From NCBI GenBank assembly GCA_016859345.1, contig CM029131.1, forward strand, positions 11,582,099-11,646,098: a stretch of 64,000 bases of DNA, written 5' to 3'. The first letter of the stretch is position 1. Every line of letters starts with the position of its first letter. The position numbers and the translations under genes are program-made. This stretch comes from Istiophorus platypterus (taxonomy: Eukaryota > Chordata > Actinopteri > Istiophoriformes > Istiophoridae). The notes under the pieces were generated by a model. It was not told the origin of the DNA. It saw nothing but the letters and a program-made list of their open reading frames with translations, and ran no database searches. Shown piece by piece: positions 24,068 through 37,900 of this stretch.

Positions 24068-26029
24068 GAGCACGCGGGAGGGATCAGGTGGGGAGGTGCA
24101 GTCACAGCTCCACCGGTTTCCAGTGTGAATGGGGGTCAGGGGTTAATGGCACACTTTATGGGAGATTGTAGGAGCAACGGTGATGTAAATACAGAGATGT
24201 GGACGCTGTAATCTCTGGCTGGTGAGCCGCCACAGGAAGACAAAAAAAAAACGTATACTTTTTTTTTTTTTTTTTTGGAATAATTTGAGGAAATAATTCA
24301 GCTCTAGCTACATTAGGGAGGACACTGTGATGGACCAAGAAAGTGGATAAAAAGGTAAATAAACTAAATTGAAGCAGATTTTACTGCCTTTATATATTTT
24401 AATTATGACTATAAAAACTTTCACAGAGGTGCCATTTGTGCAAGATGAAAGGCATGATGATTTTGATTGAAAACAACTTCTAAAAAAAGTGATATTGTAA
24501 GAAATTAAACAGATGGGGTAAACATCCTTCTGGCAAATTTCTGTAGATAAAGAAGAGGAGGAGGATGATCCCTCTGACCTTCCTCAAAGCCCTTCTCACT
24601 TTTATTATTTTTTAAATGAAAAAAAAGCATCTTACCTACGTCCAGGTCCTTAGGGAAGCAACAAGCATTTATCCTCCAGGGCCTTGCAGGTTTTAGCACC
24701 GTTGTGGCTGCAGGAAAATGGGAGAAATATTCCCAGGAGACTGGACGGAGCACTATGCTCTCTCAGTGAGCTACGGGGAATAAGAGAGAGGGCTGTAATC
24801 TCACTTAATCCCGGGCAAGTGAGCCGCCTGCCTCTGGCCACCGGAAGCCAGCGCCTCTCTCACCGGCTGGCCGGTTTCCGCGGAGCTGCCAAATCTTCTT
24901 AACTCTTTCAGCCTTTAGCGGCACGCAGGAGGAGCTGTGGGGAGAGGCCAGAGAAAGAGGGAGAAAATGGAGGTGACCCCTTAAGAGACAAGAGAGAGGC
25001 TCAAAGGTCAACTTGTTTTGTCTTCACAGTTTGGAGAAGTGCTTACAATTTCAGTTCTAAGGGAGCGAAGATATTTAGAGTGTAACTAAATAGACAGGGG
25101 AAAAAAAGGAAAGCAGGAGTTGAGCAAGCCATCAGTGAGTAATTAAAAGATCTTCTAATCTGCCAAAGCAGCTGGGCTTGATGAGGAATGGAAACCACTA
25201 TATCTTTTAGTCTCCTCGCTCAGGCCCAAAAATCTGCCAGGAATGTGGTTAATCTCCTGATCGGTAATCTAATTCCCCAGGAAATTCAAAAAAAGTCCCC
25301 TCCCTCTCTTGACCCCCCCAAAGTCCTGAGTAACTGTATTGTGTCCAAATCGCTAAGATTATCCCCTTTTCACCTGACAGAGAAGGCCAAAGGCTTTGAA
25401 AGCACAGGGCTTGTGTTTGCTGGTTAATTCTCACCAAACACAGGGCTCAAAAAAGGAGATGGTTTATTGGTTCCCCTTGACGCTGCTCTAACACCCACAT
25501 ATGAAGGACCCCCATCTGCATTTACAAGTGAAAATACTCACAACATAGCCTTTTAAAAGCTGAAGTCAACTCTCATGCATTTGTCTGTCACATGAAGTTG
25601 TTCATGAATAGCCTGGAAACCTTAGGGATTATATATATCAACAGTATAAAACTCAAAACCTCGGCTAATCTTCTTCCCCAGAACTGTGAGGGTGTGGTTT
25701 AATCAGATCTCGATCAAAGATGTAAAACTTATCTTTTTTTTTTTTAATTTCCCAACCAGCCAACACCCACCTTGAACCGGTGAGGAGAACAATAACAAAA
25801 ACACAAATACAGAAATATATCTCTTTTCTAAATAGCAAAGATTTAAGAGGGAAAATCTGTGTTCATGAAAACCCCTTTTTAACTCATAGTATGAAAAATA
25901 CTATGGACCAGAGTGATGATTTTGCTGCTAGCACAGCTAATGGTTAATGTACTGGCATGAAAAGATGTGTATTTTTTTTGTGTTTTTTAAACAGCAGATC
26001 ATTTCCACACCTGCGACCTACATCTTTAC

Positions 26030-26130
26030 GATCTTTAAATGTCTTGTTTTGTCCAAGCAACATACCTAAACCAAAACATATGCAGTTCACAATGATACAA
26101 AACAGCAGAAAAGCAGCAAATCCTCTCATT
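26030..26130. repeat. MITE-like repeat fragment
   Basis: GTCTTGTTTTGTCCAAGCAA, CAATGATACAAAACAGCAG and AAAGCAGCAAATCCTCTCAT match the inner part of the family copies at 16.4 and 42.4 kb. Only a fragment is present. Confidence 0.6.
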
Positions 26131-29100
26131 TCAGGAGAGGATTAAATAGAGCAAAAATTAAATAAAGCAAAAATGTCAAAGCAGACTAGTTTCCCTGTGT
26201 TCATCAGGTGAGTTTATTGCCCCTTGTCATCATTTAAAAGGTACAACATGTTTGACATCATGTAAAAAGACACATGGGTGGGCGTCATGTCAGCCAGCTG
26301 AAACACAAAATGTCAACTAGGGAAACACCAAACTCCACTGATACAACTTTTTTTTTTTCTTAAACACACAATGCAGGTATTTTCATAGTAAACAGCTATT
26401 GAGGTCAGTAAAATGAACAAGTCAGTTGTCAGCAGGTTTAAACCATGAACCCAACAGGAGCTTATGAACACCATCTTCAATTTACCATTGACCACGTGAC
26501 CGTTCAGTCTGGATTTAAAGTAGAGCCTCGCGCGAATGGCGCCAGTTGTTGTGCGACCATTTCAATAAATGTCCTGGTCTGCATTGGTAGTTTGGTTTGC
26601 AAGTCAGTCGCGTTGTCCACTGAAAATATCAGGTGGCGGCAGCAGCAACCCCTTCAGATTGTGTTAAGACACATCGCATCTAAACAAAACACTGAACAGA
26701 TGTAAAAACAACAACAAAAAATAACCCAAAATGACCTAACGTCTCTGGTAACAAATGTTGTCGACCCTGAGGAATGTTTTTTTTTCTCCTACAGTGCGTC
26801 TACAGATTTTTGGGAATTAACTTTCTCCTTTTAAAAGCCAATATTGCTTCACTTTTTTTCAAGTGTCGGGCACATTCGGTCTCAGCAATAGAAAGAGCTC
26901 ACAACCCTGTGATAGGAGAACGTTATGTGGCCTGATTTAAAATGGTTATATTCTGAGATGTTGACTGCATACATGGGGATAACAGCTGTTGAAGCTTGCT
27001 GGATTTAATATAACAGCTTAAACCACAGTTTCTATGATTTTTGGTTTCCATTCATCTGTAAATGCTTCACCATTGCATGTGGCCTTTAATCGACACGCTT
27101 AAAAGACTTATTGTGACATTCATCTGCACAAAATTTATCTACCTTAAACCGGTTTAAAGCACAGTTGTAACGACGGTGGCTCTAGATTTTAGATTTAAAT
27201 TTAAGGCAATTGACAGCTATTTTCTGTTGAGAGATTTTCAAATAACCCTGCAGCTTCGCATAAATTTCTCCCTTAAAAAAACAAACACAAAAAACAAAAA
27301 ACTGATCCAGTGGCTTCTCTGTTGTTAAACTATTTGAGAAAACAAAAGCCATGACATAAAAAATACGAAAAAAAAAGGCTCCGTCATCCTCTGAATCCTC
27401 TCTTAAGCCCTTTTATAAACTGTGTGTGACGCAAATCACAAAAAAAGAACAGTCGGCATTAACAGATGAGCATCGCATCTATAATAACAGTGTTTGCATT
27501 AAGCTGACTGCCTGCCTCTTGACTGAAACTTCACCAACAGCAGGGAAAGAATAACAACATGAACCGTTGTTCTAAGCCAGAATGCTACATTGTCCACAAC
27601 AGTGCAAGTATCATACAAAATCCTTAAGGCAAATTGAGCTTGTTTATCAATCATCCCTAAATCCAATTTGTATTGAAGGTTAGTGGGGAAAAAGGTTGAA
27701 CTTTGTAGTACAAACTGTCTTACTTCTCCCACGCTGCTGAAGAAAACGATTTCCACCGACGACTGCCATCCACAACATTACACACTACAACACGAGGACA
27801 TCAGGAAAGAAATTTGTCATTGCCGACCAGTTAAAAAACACAACATACAAACAAACAAACAAACAAAAAAAGACGCCGTGCATCTCAAAACCTTTTCAAG
27901 GACAACAATCTTGTTTTTTGCTTTTTTTTTTAAGCGGTTCATTTAGTTATAGGAGAGGAAAAATTAATCCTTCAGTTTGTCTGGGAAAATCCAAAAATGA
28001 CCATCTCTAGAGATGCGTGATTTTTACTTGACTGTAAGGCTATTTAATGAGACTAAGGAACAGTTTATTTTGATATGTTTTTCTGACCTTTTTGTTGCTT
28101 TTCAAAACCGTGCAAGATCCCTAATTTGAACCCCATGCCTTTTTTTTCGATATTGTGGACTGGTGCAGGTGACCTGTCCATATTCTACAATACAAAAAAA
28201 CTGGGCTCAGAAATACACACGGGGGCATTCAGATTGTCTTTTCACTGTGTTTAGATTCAGTTCCTTACGTTTTCGCAGCCTCGTTTTACTTTGAGGAATC
28301 TCTCAAATGTACTTTCCTTCAAGATCAGGACCCTGTTGGTCCTTCTTACCATGAAAGTCCAGGTGTTTTTCTGGAAAACACGTGAGCGTTTGCATTAGTA
28401 ATCCAGCTGAGGCTGCTGTTCTTTCTGCCATTTGACATTTCTGTGGCCAGATCTTCAGAAAATGTGGAAAACTGCCAGCGCTGGATTTTACTCTTCTATC
28501 AGCAACACAACTATTTGACATGGAAAGTCGGAGGAGCTGGTTTGGCTGCCAGCTACTCTGAACTGTACTCAACTGCCAGCTGGTACCACGGGAGAATATT
28601 ACTTTCATTTAGAGTTATAGTCAAGTCAGTTTACATTTATCCCCCTGCATGCTGTACATGATTTTGTTTTGTATAAATACAGTAACAACCTCGCCATAAA
28701 TTAGTTGGGACTGTCTAGTCCACTCTCTTTGGGAGACAGTTCCAGTCAATTCTCACAGAAAAACCCAAGGAAGCAGCCACTGGTTGCTTTTTTAATTTCT
28801 TAAAAACTATGAACTGGCTGGTTTGGTGAGCGCACATCTAGTTAACTTCCTCATCAATGCCAAGGAGCCACTTCCCTGAGCTTTTCTATGGGAATGACTA
28901 AAGACCACAAGATCTGAGCCAGTGGTAAACAAACTGCTGTCTCACATAATAAAGACACTAAATAAAAAGGTTTTGTCAAGTTCATAAAAGCCATGTGCTC
29001 TACTTTGTCACGTCTGTTTCTTCACATGGGTGAGAATTTAGCCAAAAAAACTTCATGTGTCAGCAATGAAACTGCCGGAAGAAAATAAAAAAGTGCATTC

Positions 29101-29512
29101 TTCTGAAAGAAGAAATTAAAAGCAGTCTGATATCTCACGGTATGAAGACTGTGAGCAAAAAAACACTAGATCAAACCAAACAAAAACCAAACCGGTATAA
29201 ACATATTCTTCCTTTCCAGGTAATCAATGAAAAGAAGCCAATAACAATATGATCTTCTTTTTTTTGTCCTCTCGACACTACCCATGTCATCCGCGTCGTC
29301 CACATCGGGTTTCCCACAGGAGGTTCAGTCAGTCAGTCAACCTGCCGTCGACCTATTTAATTGTTTCACACTGGCCGGTAGGAGCTGGCTTATCTCTGGC
29401 AGTAGAAACACTGACAATATTCACACGTGTACCTTCATGCTCCGTAGATAAAAGGGCTGTTAAAGGTCACTAAAAGGGCAAAAAAGCTCCACAGAGCATG
29501 TGCATGTGTGTA

Positions 29513-29516
<4 letters not shown>

Positions 29517-29578
<62 letters not shown>

Positions 29579-29598
29579 TGTGTGTGTGTGTGTGTGTG
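29517..29598. repeat. (TG)n microsatellite at duplication edge
   Basis: About 40 TG units with one GAG interruption near 29577, at the left border of the first 900-bp unit. It is read as (CA)n in als2 RNA, in the 3' UTR. Confidence 0.95.
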
Positions 29599-30465
29599 AG
29601 AGAGGGGGGTGGGGTGGTAGTGGTGGTGGCAAGGGTGATCCCTTCTCAGTAACAGCAGCAGATGGAGCTGTTAGCGACCTGCTCCGATGATCCTCCACTT
29701 CCCACTGGCCACTGCACACATCCGTCATCCCGAAGCCCAGCCAGTACTGACCCCGTGATTGGCTGTGTGGGGTGGAGGTGGGTCAGTAGCAGCGTGTGGA
29801 TCACTGAGGAGGTAACGCGACTCTAGGTGATCTTCTCATGCTGGATCTGGTAATAACATGCCTGCAGGTGGGGGAAGACGTGTAAATGGATCACTAAAGG
29901 CCTTAGCTGGTGGAAATATTCACACAGGAAGTGACTGTTTTATCTCATTTGGAATTCAGCTTAATGCGAGAGGTGTGCTGGAGGTCATTTATAATTTCAG
30001 AATAAGAGTTTAACTCCCGCGAGGCTAACCAGTGTAATAAATGACAGAACAAAGCAACAAAAGGCTTTATCCCTACAAGCTGCTTCAAACTGTTTGACAG
30101 ACAATCATACACAGCCTAGTCTTGATATTTTCCCCCACGTTCCTGTGCAATTCAAAACTTTGGAAGCACTGAAAATTAGAGCGACCTTCAGAGCTGCATA
30201 AAAATTCACAGCTGTAATATTCTGTTAATTCTACTCCCCCAGTTTGGTTTTAAAACATGTCTGTTTGAGGCAACACATATATTTTATATGTCTATAACTA
30301 CCCAACATTTTCCTGGAAAGTTTCCTGAAACAGTGCATTTTGGTGCCAACTATAGACTAGTACCACGTCTGATTTACAGATATGTGTACTGTTTTTAACA
30401 AACTGTATTCACACTGACAGAGACAGTAGTTATCTCTGGATTGATCATGGTGATATAAAGCTTTG

Positions 30466-30504
<39 letters not shown>

Positions 30505-31374
30505 GGGGGTGGGGTGGTAGTGGTGGTGGCAAGGGTGATCCCTTCTCAGTAACAGCAGCAGATGGAGCTGTTAGCGACCTGCTCCGATGATCCTCCACTT
30601 CCCACTGGCCACTGCACACATCCGTCATCCCGAAGCCCAGCCAGTACTGACCCCGTGATTGGCTGTGTGGGGTGGAGGTGGGTCAGTAGCAGCGTGTGGA
30701 TCACTGAGGAGGTAACGCGACTCTAGGTGATCTTCTCATGCTGGATCTGGTAATAACATGCCTGCAGGTGGGGGAAGACGTGTAAATGGATCACTAAAGG
30801 CCTTAGCTGGTGGAAATATTCACACAGGAAGTGACTGTTTTATCTCATTTGGAATTCAGCTTAATGCGAGAGGTGTGCTGGAGGTCATTTATAATTTCAG
30901 AATAAGAGTTTAACTCCCGCGAGGCTAACCAGTGTAATAAATGACAGAACAAAGCAACAAAAGGCTTTATCCTTACAAGCTGCTTCAAACTGTTTGACAG
31001 ACAATCATACACAGCCTAGTCTTGATATTTTCCCCCACGTTCCTGTGCAATTCAAAACTTTGGAAGCACTGAAAATTAGAGCGACCTTCAGAGCTGCATA
31101 AAAATTCACAGCTGTAATATTCTGTTAATTCTACTCCCCCAGTTTGGTTTTAAAACATGTCTGTTTGAGGCAACACATATATTTTATATGTCTATAACTA
31201 CCCAACATTTTCCTGGAAAGTTTCCTGAAACAGTGCATTTTGGTGCCAACTATAGACTAGTACCACGTCTGATTTACAGATATGTGTACTGTTTTTAACA
31301 AACTGTATTCACACTGACAGAGACAGTAGTTATCTCTGGATTGATCATGGTGATATAAAGTTTTGCTGTGTGTG
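29575..31374. repeat. 900-bp tandem duplication over the als2 terminal exon
   Basis: Two head-to-tail units with an exact 900-base offset, about 29575-30474 and 30475-31374. Across roughly 880 comparable bases I count two substitutions (30073/30973 and 30461/31361). Unit boundaries fall inside TG runs, and a third TG run follows unit 2. Each unit contains the als2 terminal exon with its acceptor, the proximal 3' UTR and about 600 bases of the last intron. This is either a very recent duplication promoted by the TG tracts or an assembly artefact. Confidence 0.95.
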
Positions 31375-32556
31375 TGTGTGTGAGAGAGTGTGTGTGTGAG
31401 AGAGTGTGTGTGTGTGTTTGTTACCTTGAGCGTGGTGAACATGATTCCATGCTCTCCGTGCTGGACGCAGGGGTCCATCAGGTCCTCAATCAGGCTGACC
31501 TCTGACCCCAGGTTCCTGATACTGAGGAGGGAAATCAGATGTCCAGTCAGCGTCATAAGATGCAGCTTCCAGCTTCTCTAATGTGAAGATTTGTTGCTTT
31601 TCTTTGTCATATCTGACAAATCAAATGATCTGGCGAACCCACTTCAGATCCTGTATGAAGTTATGACTTTTTCTGTGACTTTTTAATACTTCATAGACTA
31701 AATAATAAAATAATATAATAAAAACTATGGTTAGTTGCGGCTGTAGATGCCATGAACATCGTCTCACTGTTGCTAATTAGATGCCCTAATAAGGGCTCTA
31801 CAAATAATTATAATGTTTTGTAGTTTTTTACCAGAAATGACCAAAACCTTTTATTTTCTGTACTTTAACGGACTTTTGATCATTTCCATCCATCAAATCC
31901 AATTATTTTTGAGTAACATGGGAAAGTTCACTTATCAAATGGTAATTTAGTTGCTTGAAATTGTCTCTTCAGACTACTTGTTTACCTTTCTATCGACATT
32001 AACACCAACCGTGAAATAGAAGAATACACTATCTGCTGCCTCAGCGTGATAAAATGTGTGTGTTGGTGTGTGACCGGCATCTGCTCCAGAGTCTGACCGA
32101 GCTCGCAGCACAACGTAGAGGAAGACGGGGAAGAGGTCGTCCATGGACCACAGGAAGTCCTGCTTCAGCAGCAACTGGACCTCCTGTGTGATCTCCTCAA
32201 AGGTGAGCTGGATCACCTGCAGCTTGTCGGACGGGGTGAACGTCGTGCTGCAAATGCACATAAAATGAGGACTTCGATTTCAGATAAGAATGAATAAGTG
32301 TTTTTCCTCCCGGTTCATTTTTATTTCTGCAGTTTGTTTTTAACTATCAAACGTTGTTCATTTTTTTTAAGATGAATAACCACATTAGCACTTTGGACTC
32401 GTTTAAGCGTTTAACTTGTCGTACCTGATCTGCTGCAGTGTTTCGACTGCGGAGGCAAAGCAGGCATCCTTGGTGCTGGAGAGGACCTGGAGGAAGGTTG
32501 GATGGATGGATGGACACACACACACACAGTTTAAATCTGTATACTGAACTCAGCTG

Positions 32557-32595
<39 letters not shown>

Positions 32596-34857
32596 AGATA
32601 TAGATATAGATATAGATATAGATATATAGATATATAGATATATAGATATATATACACTTACACACACATATATACAAATTAGGTTTTTTGGTTCACTAAT
32701 AATACTTTACAGGCTAATAATTCAAACTTTACACGTTAGGGTACATTCAGAATAAAAAGCAAAAAAAATGCTGTCATTAGCAACGAATCTTTTTGGTTTT
32801 CATTATTGTTCGATCAGTCGTTTAGTCAATAAAATTAGGGAAAACAGAGAAAAATGTTCTTCACATATCCCCAGAGCTCAAATTGGCAATTTTAAAATAT
32901 CTCTATATATAGGTGTACACCAAAAAAAGGAAAACCTCATCCAAGAAATTCCATGTGGATTAATTTGAAACTTGAACACCACATTTCGATTGTTTACCTC
33001 ACATACCATCCTGGCTTATGGTTTTATAAATCGCTGTTTCTAAACCTGGAATGGATTTGTTTTTGGAATGAACACCTACGTCTGTTAGAGACTTGATCAA
33101 TTAAATGTGTGACTGTGAATAAAGTACCTCTCTTTTTTTGTTGCACCTAAAGTAAAACGCCTTAAACGTACCTGTTGCTTCTCCCCCAGTGGAGGCATGG
33201 AGACGGGACCGGAAACAGGCCAGAACTTTCTGAGGGAGGAGAGAAAACAGAGGAACTAACCATTTAGGATTGCCACAGCGAAACATGAAATGAATCCCTT
33301 TGACAGCAGCCAGTATGTGACATACTGCTGGACGCCCAGGAAGGCGAGGAGGGCAAGGTCGGGCTGCTTATTGAGGCGGAGGACACAGTCCCAGTAGACG
33401 TCATCCTCTCTCTCCTTGTCAAGCGCATAGAGGGTGAAGAGCGGCGGGTAGAGGCGCGGCAGCAGGACAGGAAGCAGCAGAGCCGAGCTGCTCACGACGC
33501 GGCTGAGTGGAGAAGGATATGCAGGCAAGGTTAATGCGGTCGATCGACCGACCAACTGACCGACCGACATGAGATGACAACCTTCAGAGCTTCAGAAAGG
33601 GCATGGCTCGGTCTTTACCCAGGTTTGGGCGACTCCAGGGGGCCGTCTGCTGAGCCGGGCTCCTCCTTGTCCCGGAGGTTGGAGGTGGGCTCTGGAATTA
33701 GGCCACCTTCTTCTGGCAGGTCTGGGAACAGAAACCTAAAGAGCATTCAAAAAAACATAGAGAAAAATATAGAGAATATGAAGAATATGGGCTGAAATAA
33801 TGACAGTAACTGGATATGAGGTTGTCTTTATCTCGTACTAATATGTGAAACACATGTTTGGTGATTTTTTTGATTAGCTCTTTATAAATTTGAATTATGC
33901 CTGTATCATTTATCTGTGGTCTTTTTTTCCAGTTGAATAATTCAGGTGCATGAATTACTTAACTCGTTCAATAAAACAAGGGTATTTTTTCTCTTGTTCT
34001 ATTTGAATTTAGGGCTACAACAATTAGACAATTCATCGATTAAATTGTTCCATAGAAAATTAATCAGTAACTATTTAAAAAATAAATTCGTAGTTTTAGT
34101 CTAATATCTGACGGGTCCTGTTTCTCAAATGTGAAAATTTGCTGCTTTTTCTTGCGTTACATTATAGTTAATTCAGTAACATATTTATGGTGTTCTTTAA
34201 ACCAAACAGTAATTGATAAAGTGAGAAAATAATCAAAGAATTAATCCAAAAACGGTAATAATTGGTTGTAATCCTTTTTGAATAATTTTAGATTTGAAAT
34301 TACACATCATATCATCGTATCATAAAATGTTTTTTCTGCTTTCATGTCCTGTTATTCACCTTGTGAGCCCTTAGCTTTGTCTTACAACTCGCTGTGGCGG
34401 TCCTGATCCCAAAGCAGTTAATACAGCAAAGAGTTGCTTCTTTTCTTTATTTCGTACTTAATAAATTAAAAAGTCGGTCTGTTTGTAAAGTACCTCACAA
34501 TCTGGAAGATACGGTTGAGGTAAGACTTGATCTCATTGACTGCCTGAGGCAGGAGCCGTCGATTGGCTCCGACACCCACGTAGGTCATCCTGTAGACCGC
34601 CACGAGGGTCTCCACCAGCCGGCCCAACGGGTGGAGAGGGGTGTCACACGCCTGGTGGGAGGGGAGGGGGTGTTATTATTATTTAATAATTGATATGTTT
34701 TCAGTTGAGTGAAGGAGCAGGGGGGCAGAGAACTCACCTTGAGTAGGTAAAGGCGGATGGTGTGATATCTGTCCATAGTGACAGGGCCCACGTGCTGGGG
34801 TATGACCTCCAGACTCTCCAGGGTTCTGCTGTGACTCCGAGACAATATCTCGGGACT

Positions 34858-34919
<62 letters not shown>

Positions 34920-37900
34920 AAAATGAAAACAGGTGGAAAAAAAAATAATTGAAAAAGTTTCAGCTATAATCCGACCTCAGGACCTTTGCGGAAAAAACAG
35001 CCAGGTTGGAACAAGAAGTCAGTGAAACACTGAGTGATATATCTACCCAGAGTTTCATCCAGGTTAGAAGGAATCAAAGATGGACCTCATAGCAAGGAAC
35101 TTCTGGCCAATTAACGCACAGAATCGATCATTGTCTCACAGACACAGTAGATAACAGTTTTGAGTATTGGACAAATTATTATACAGATGCATACACGCTG
35201 TAAAAAAATACCCTGGGCAAGGCACAAAACGGTAAAGCTACCTAAGAATGAAAGGGAGTCAGGGCTTTCACTGTAAGGCAGCACAGCTAAGGCCTTTATC
35301 AGGTTGGTCTACACCTTAATATGGAGGCAGACAGAAGGAAACCGAACAAGTAATGGGAAAAGAACTACAGTGCAATGACTGGTTATCCCATGCTCCTAGA
35401 TAGCAATGAACTATGGGTTCATTACAGTTCAATCCAAAGGGGGAGATTGAAATTTTTAAAACTGTTGAAGTATTAGACCCTGGATTTACACTTGCTTGAA
35501 AAAGCTTGAAAAAAGAGATTAGACCTCAAAATTATTTAGAGTTTTGAACTTGATTAAACAGGAGGAACTTTGATGGCGGACAATATTGTTGGTGGTCCCC
35601 TTCCTGACCAAACATCACATGGCGCATACCTGTCTTGGATCTGGCGCCGGCTGGTGGTGAGGGCCACAGCGATGTTCTCCCAGGCCTTCCAGTTCTCTCC
35701 CCGGCCCGGTGCCTCGCAGCCCAGCTGACTCCAGCACTCCTCAAACACCGCCTGCCACTTGTCCTCCACGCACACACAAAGGCGCCCGAGCTTCCTGCGG
35801 CATTACACATACAAAGTATTTGAATTATAACAAGATAGATCAATAATTAAATTGGGACACCCCCCCCCCAGATCCCTCCGCGCACTTACACAACATTGGG
35901 CTTGTCCTTGTCGGTGTCGAACAGCTGTGGTTTGAAGTAGGAACCCGTTACCTTGAGGCCGGAGCCCCATTCGCCGCCAAAGGAGCCCTCCAGGTAGTCA
36001 CCGTTCGCCATGGTCAGCACACCCTGACAAACAGCCAGTCGGCACATTAAACTACATACTGTTGTACATTTTACTGCCAATACTACAATATTTTTCCATG
36101 GCCTTACTACCTAAATGGTAATATGAAATATTTGAGTCCTTTTTTTCCCCCAAACACTGTTGGTACATCTGTAATTTTAACACCTTTAGGCCAATTTAAG
36201 TAATTTCTAAGAAAAAACTGATACCATTCCAGCCAGATTAAATGTTTAGGCTGTTAAAAATATTTTGACAGTCGTTTGTAAAACCCATCCGAAATGAATC
36301 ACCCCTCCACGAGAATACATGGGTGCATTTTAGTCACCTTCCCGTTGAGGGTCCAGTCATCAGAGAATTCCCCCTCATATGTTGTGTCGTCCTCTGACAG
36401 AAGAATCCCAGTGCCCTAAAAATAAAAATAAATAAATTTAAAAAAAAAAAAGGACAAAATCAGTTGCCACTTCCTTCCCCAAATCTCCCACACTTTTCTG
36501 TTTGAAATAGTACTTTGGAAGATGGAGGCTAAAGCGCTCCAATCACAGATGAACTCACCATCATCTTGTTGTCTTTGAAGGCTCCTTCGTAGTACAGGCC
36601 AAACTGGGTGACGACGACCCCCGTGCCCTGCCGCAGGTGGTCCTGCCACATGCCCATGTACTTTTCCCCTCTGGACAGAAAACATGCAAATATGTCAAGG
36701 TTAAAAGGACAAATATGAAAACAATAAGTGTCCGGATACCCTGCTGACCTGGGACCAAAAGAAAAGTCTTACAGAAAATATATTTATGCTCATCTTACAC
36801 GAGGAGGAAATTGGCTCGTTCAACGCATTTCATGGTTTCTGACACTGGATTTTATTTCTTTGTGCTATAGAAATGCTTCTGAAATTAAAAATTTAACATT
36901 AAGAGAAACAGGAAACATCTGTATTTTCTTTCTCTGCTGATTCTTTAACTGTGCTGAAATTCCACCACCCTGTAAAGTAATCAGTAAATCTGCAGATGCA
37001 CGTTGGACAGCGGAAGTGAGCCATACTTGGTGATGTCGTCAAAGACTCCGTAGCCGGTCTTCCTGTCCTGCACCCACTGACCGATGAAGACACTGGGGGA
37101 GGAGGTGTTGAGCTTGCCGCTGCGCAGCATGCCGTGGCCGTATCGCATGCCATCCTGGAAGGATCCGTCGTAAACTTCCCCACTGGCATACCTGCAGTCG
37201 GACAGGGGGTGTTGGTACTCAGCTTTGAGTACTACTGGACTAAATTCTCATCTTCAAAGTCTTTGATTGATTATTTTATATCGCTGAATTTATGTATGCA
37301 TGCAATCACCTGTATGTCCCCAGGCCGTGCATCTTGCCATCTTTCCAGTGACCTTGATAGTGATCGCTCTTGTCATGCGTTTTATTGGGAGCGACAAACT
37401 CACCGAAGCTACAGAAACAAATGAATAAATAAATAAATACATTTTAAAAATATACATATATAAATAAATAAAAATCACCGTTTCAGCTGATACTGGTTCG
37501 TGAGAGAACCAGAAGCGAGGCCTGTGTGTGCCCAATACACATGACAATGGATTATGGAGTGATTTTCTCGGCCAGCACTCACCCGTCCTCCAGTCCGTTT
37601 TTGAACTCCCCCGTGTATATTCGCCCATCGGGCCACTTCAACACTCCCCTGAAAAACATGATTAATCCAAAACACAATTTATATCGTTATCAAAATTTGA
37701 GAAGCCATACAGAAGTGCAGACAGAGAGTATGTGCGTCCTACCTGCCGTTGGGTTTGCCAGCGAGCCAGCGGCCTTCGTACGTAGCCTCTTTCAGACGTC
37801 CGTCCTTATAAAAAGTGTAGGAGGCCGTCCTGGAGATGGGAGGCTCCAACTTTTGCCCTGATCCCGAGCTGAGGGATGCCGTGTCTTGCCCGGCCCCACT

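Larger units (their letters stand above)
24068..29822. other. 5.7-kb spacer between mpp4 and als2
   Basis: No convincing coding exon was found on either strand; reading frames are short and without family motifs. It must contain the mpp4 promoter and leader (right of 24067) and the als2 3' UTR (left of 29823). Candidate sense-strand AATAAA signals for als2 are at 28064-28069 and about 26215, neither verified. The part at about 24.5-25.5 kb is richer in GC and free of simple repeats, so it is a reasonable place for regulatory sequence, but conservation cannot be judged here. A repeat fragment lies at 26030-26130. Confidence 0.55.
29823..35794 (-). other. als2: als2 exons for the linker and VPS9 domain
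   Basis: Exons: 35630-35794, 34738-34855, 34494-34651, 33619-33735, 33326-33502, 33172-33229, 32425-32486, 32098-32247, 31425-31521, then the terminal exon at 30723-30761 or 29823-29861. Landmarks are AWENIAVALTTSRRQ, RMTYVGVGANRRLL, LLLPVLLPRLYPPLF, CVLRLNKQPDLALLAFLGVQ, FLWSMDDLFPVFLYVVLRAR and GEHGIMFTTLK. The VPS9 core WSMDDLFPVFLYVV is intact, consistent with Rab5 exchange activity. Confidence 0.92.

Noticed and set aside
29508..29728. Open frames made of Cys-Val or His-Thr repeats over the TG runs (also at 6279-6657, 34585-34916, 56361-56621)
   Set aside because: They are translations of dinucleotide microsatellites and lack any family signature.
35000..35520. Possible transposon in an als2 intron
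   Set aside because: The stretch is more complex than its surroundings but shows no inverted ends, target duplication or coding motif that I recognise.
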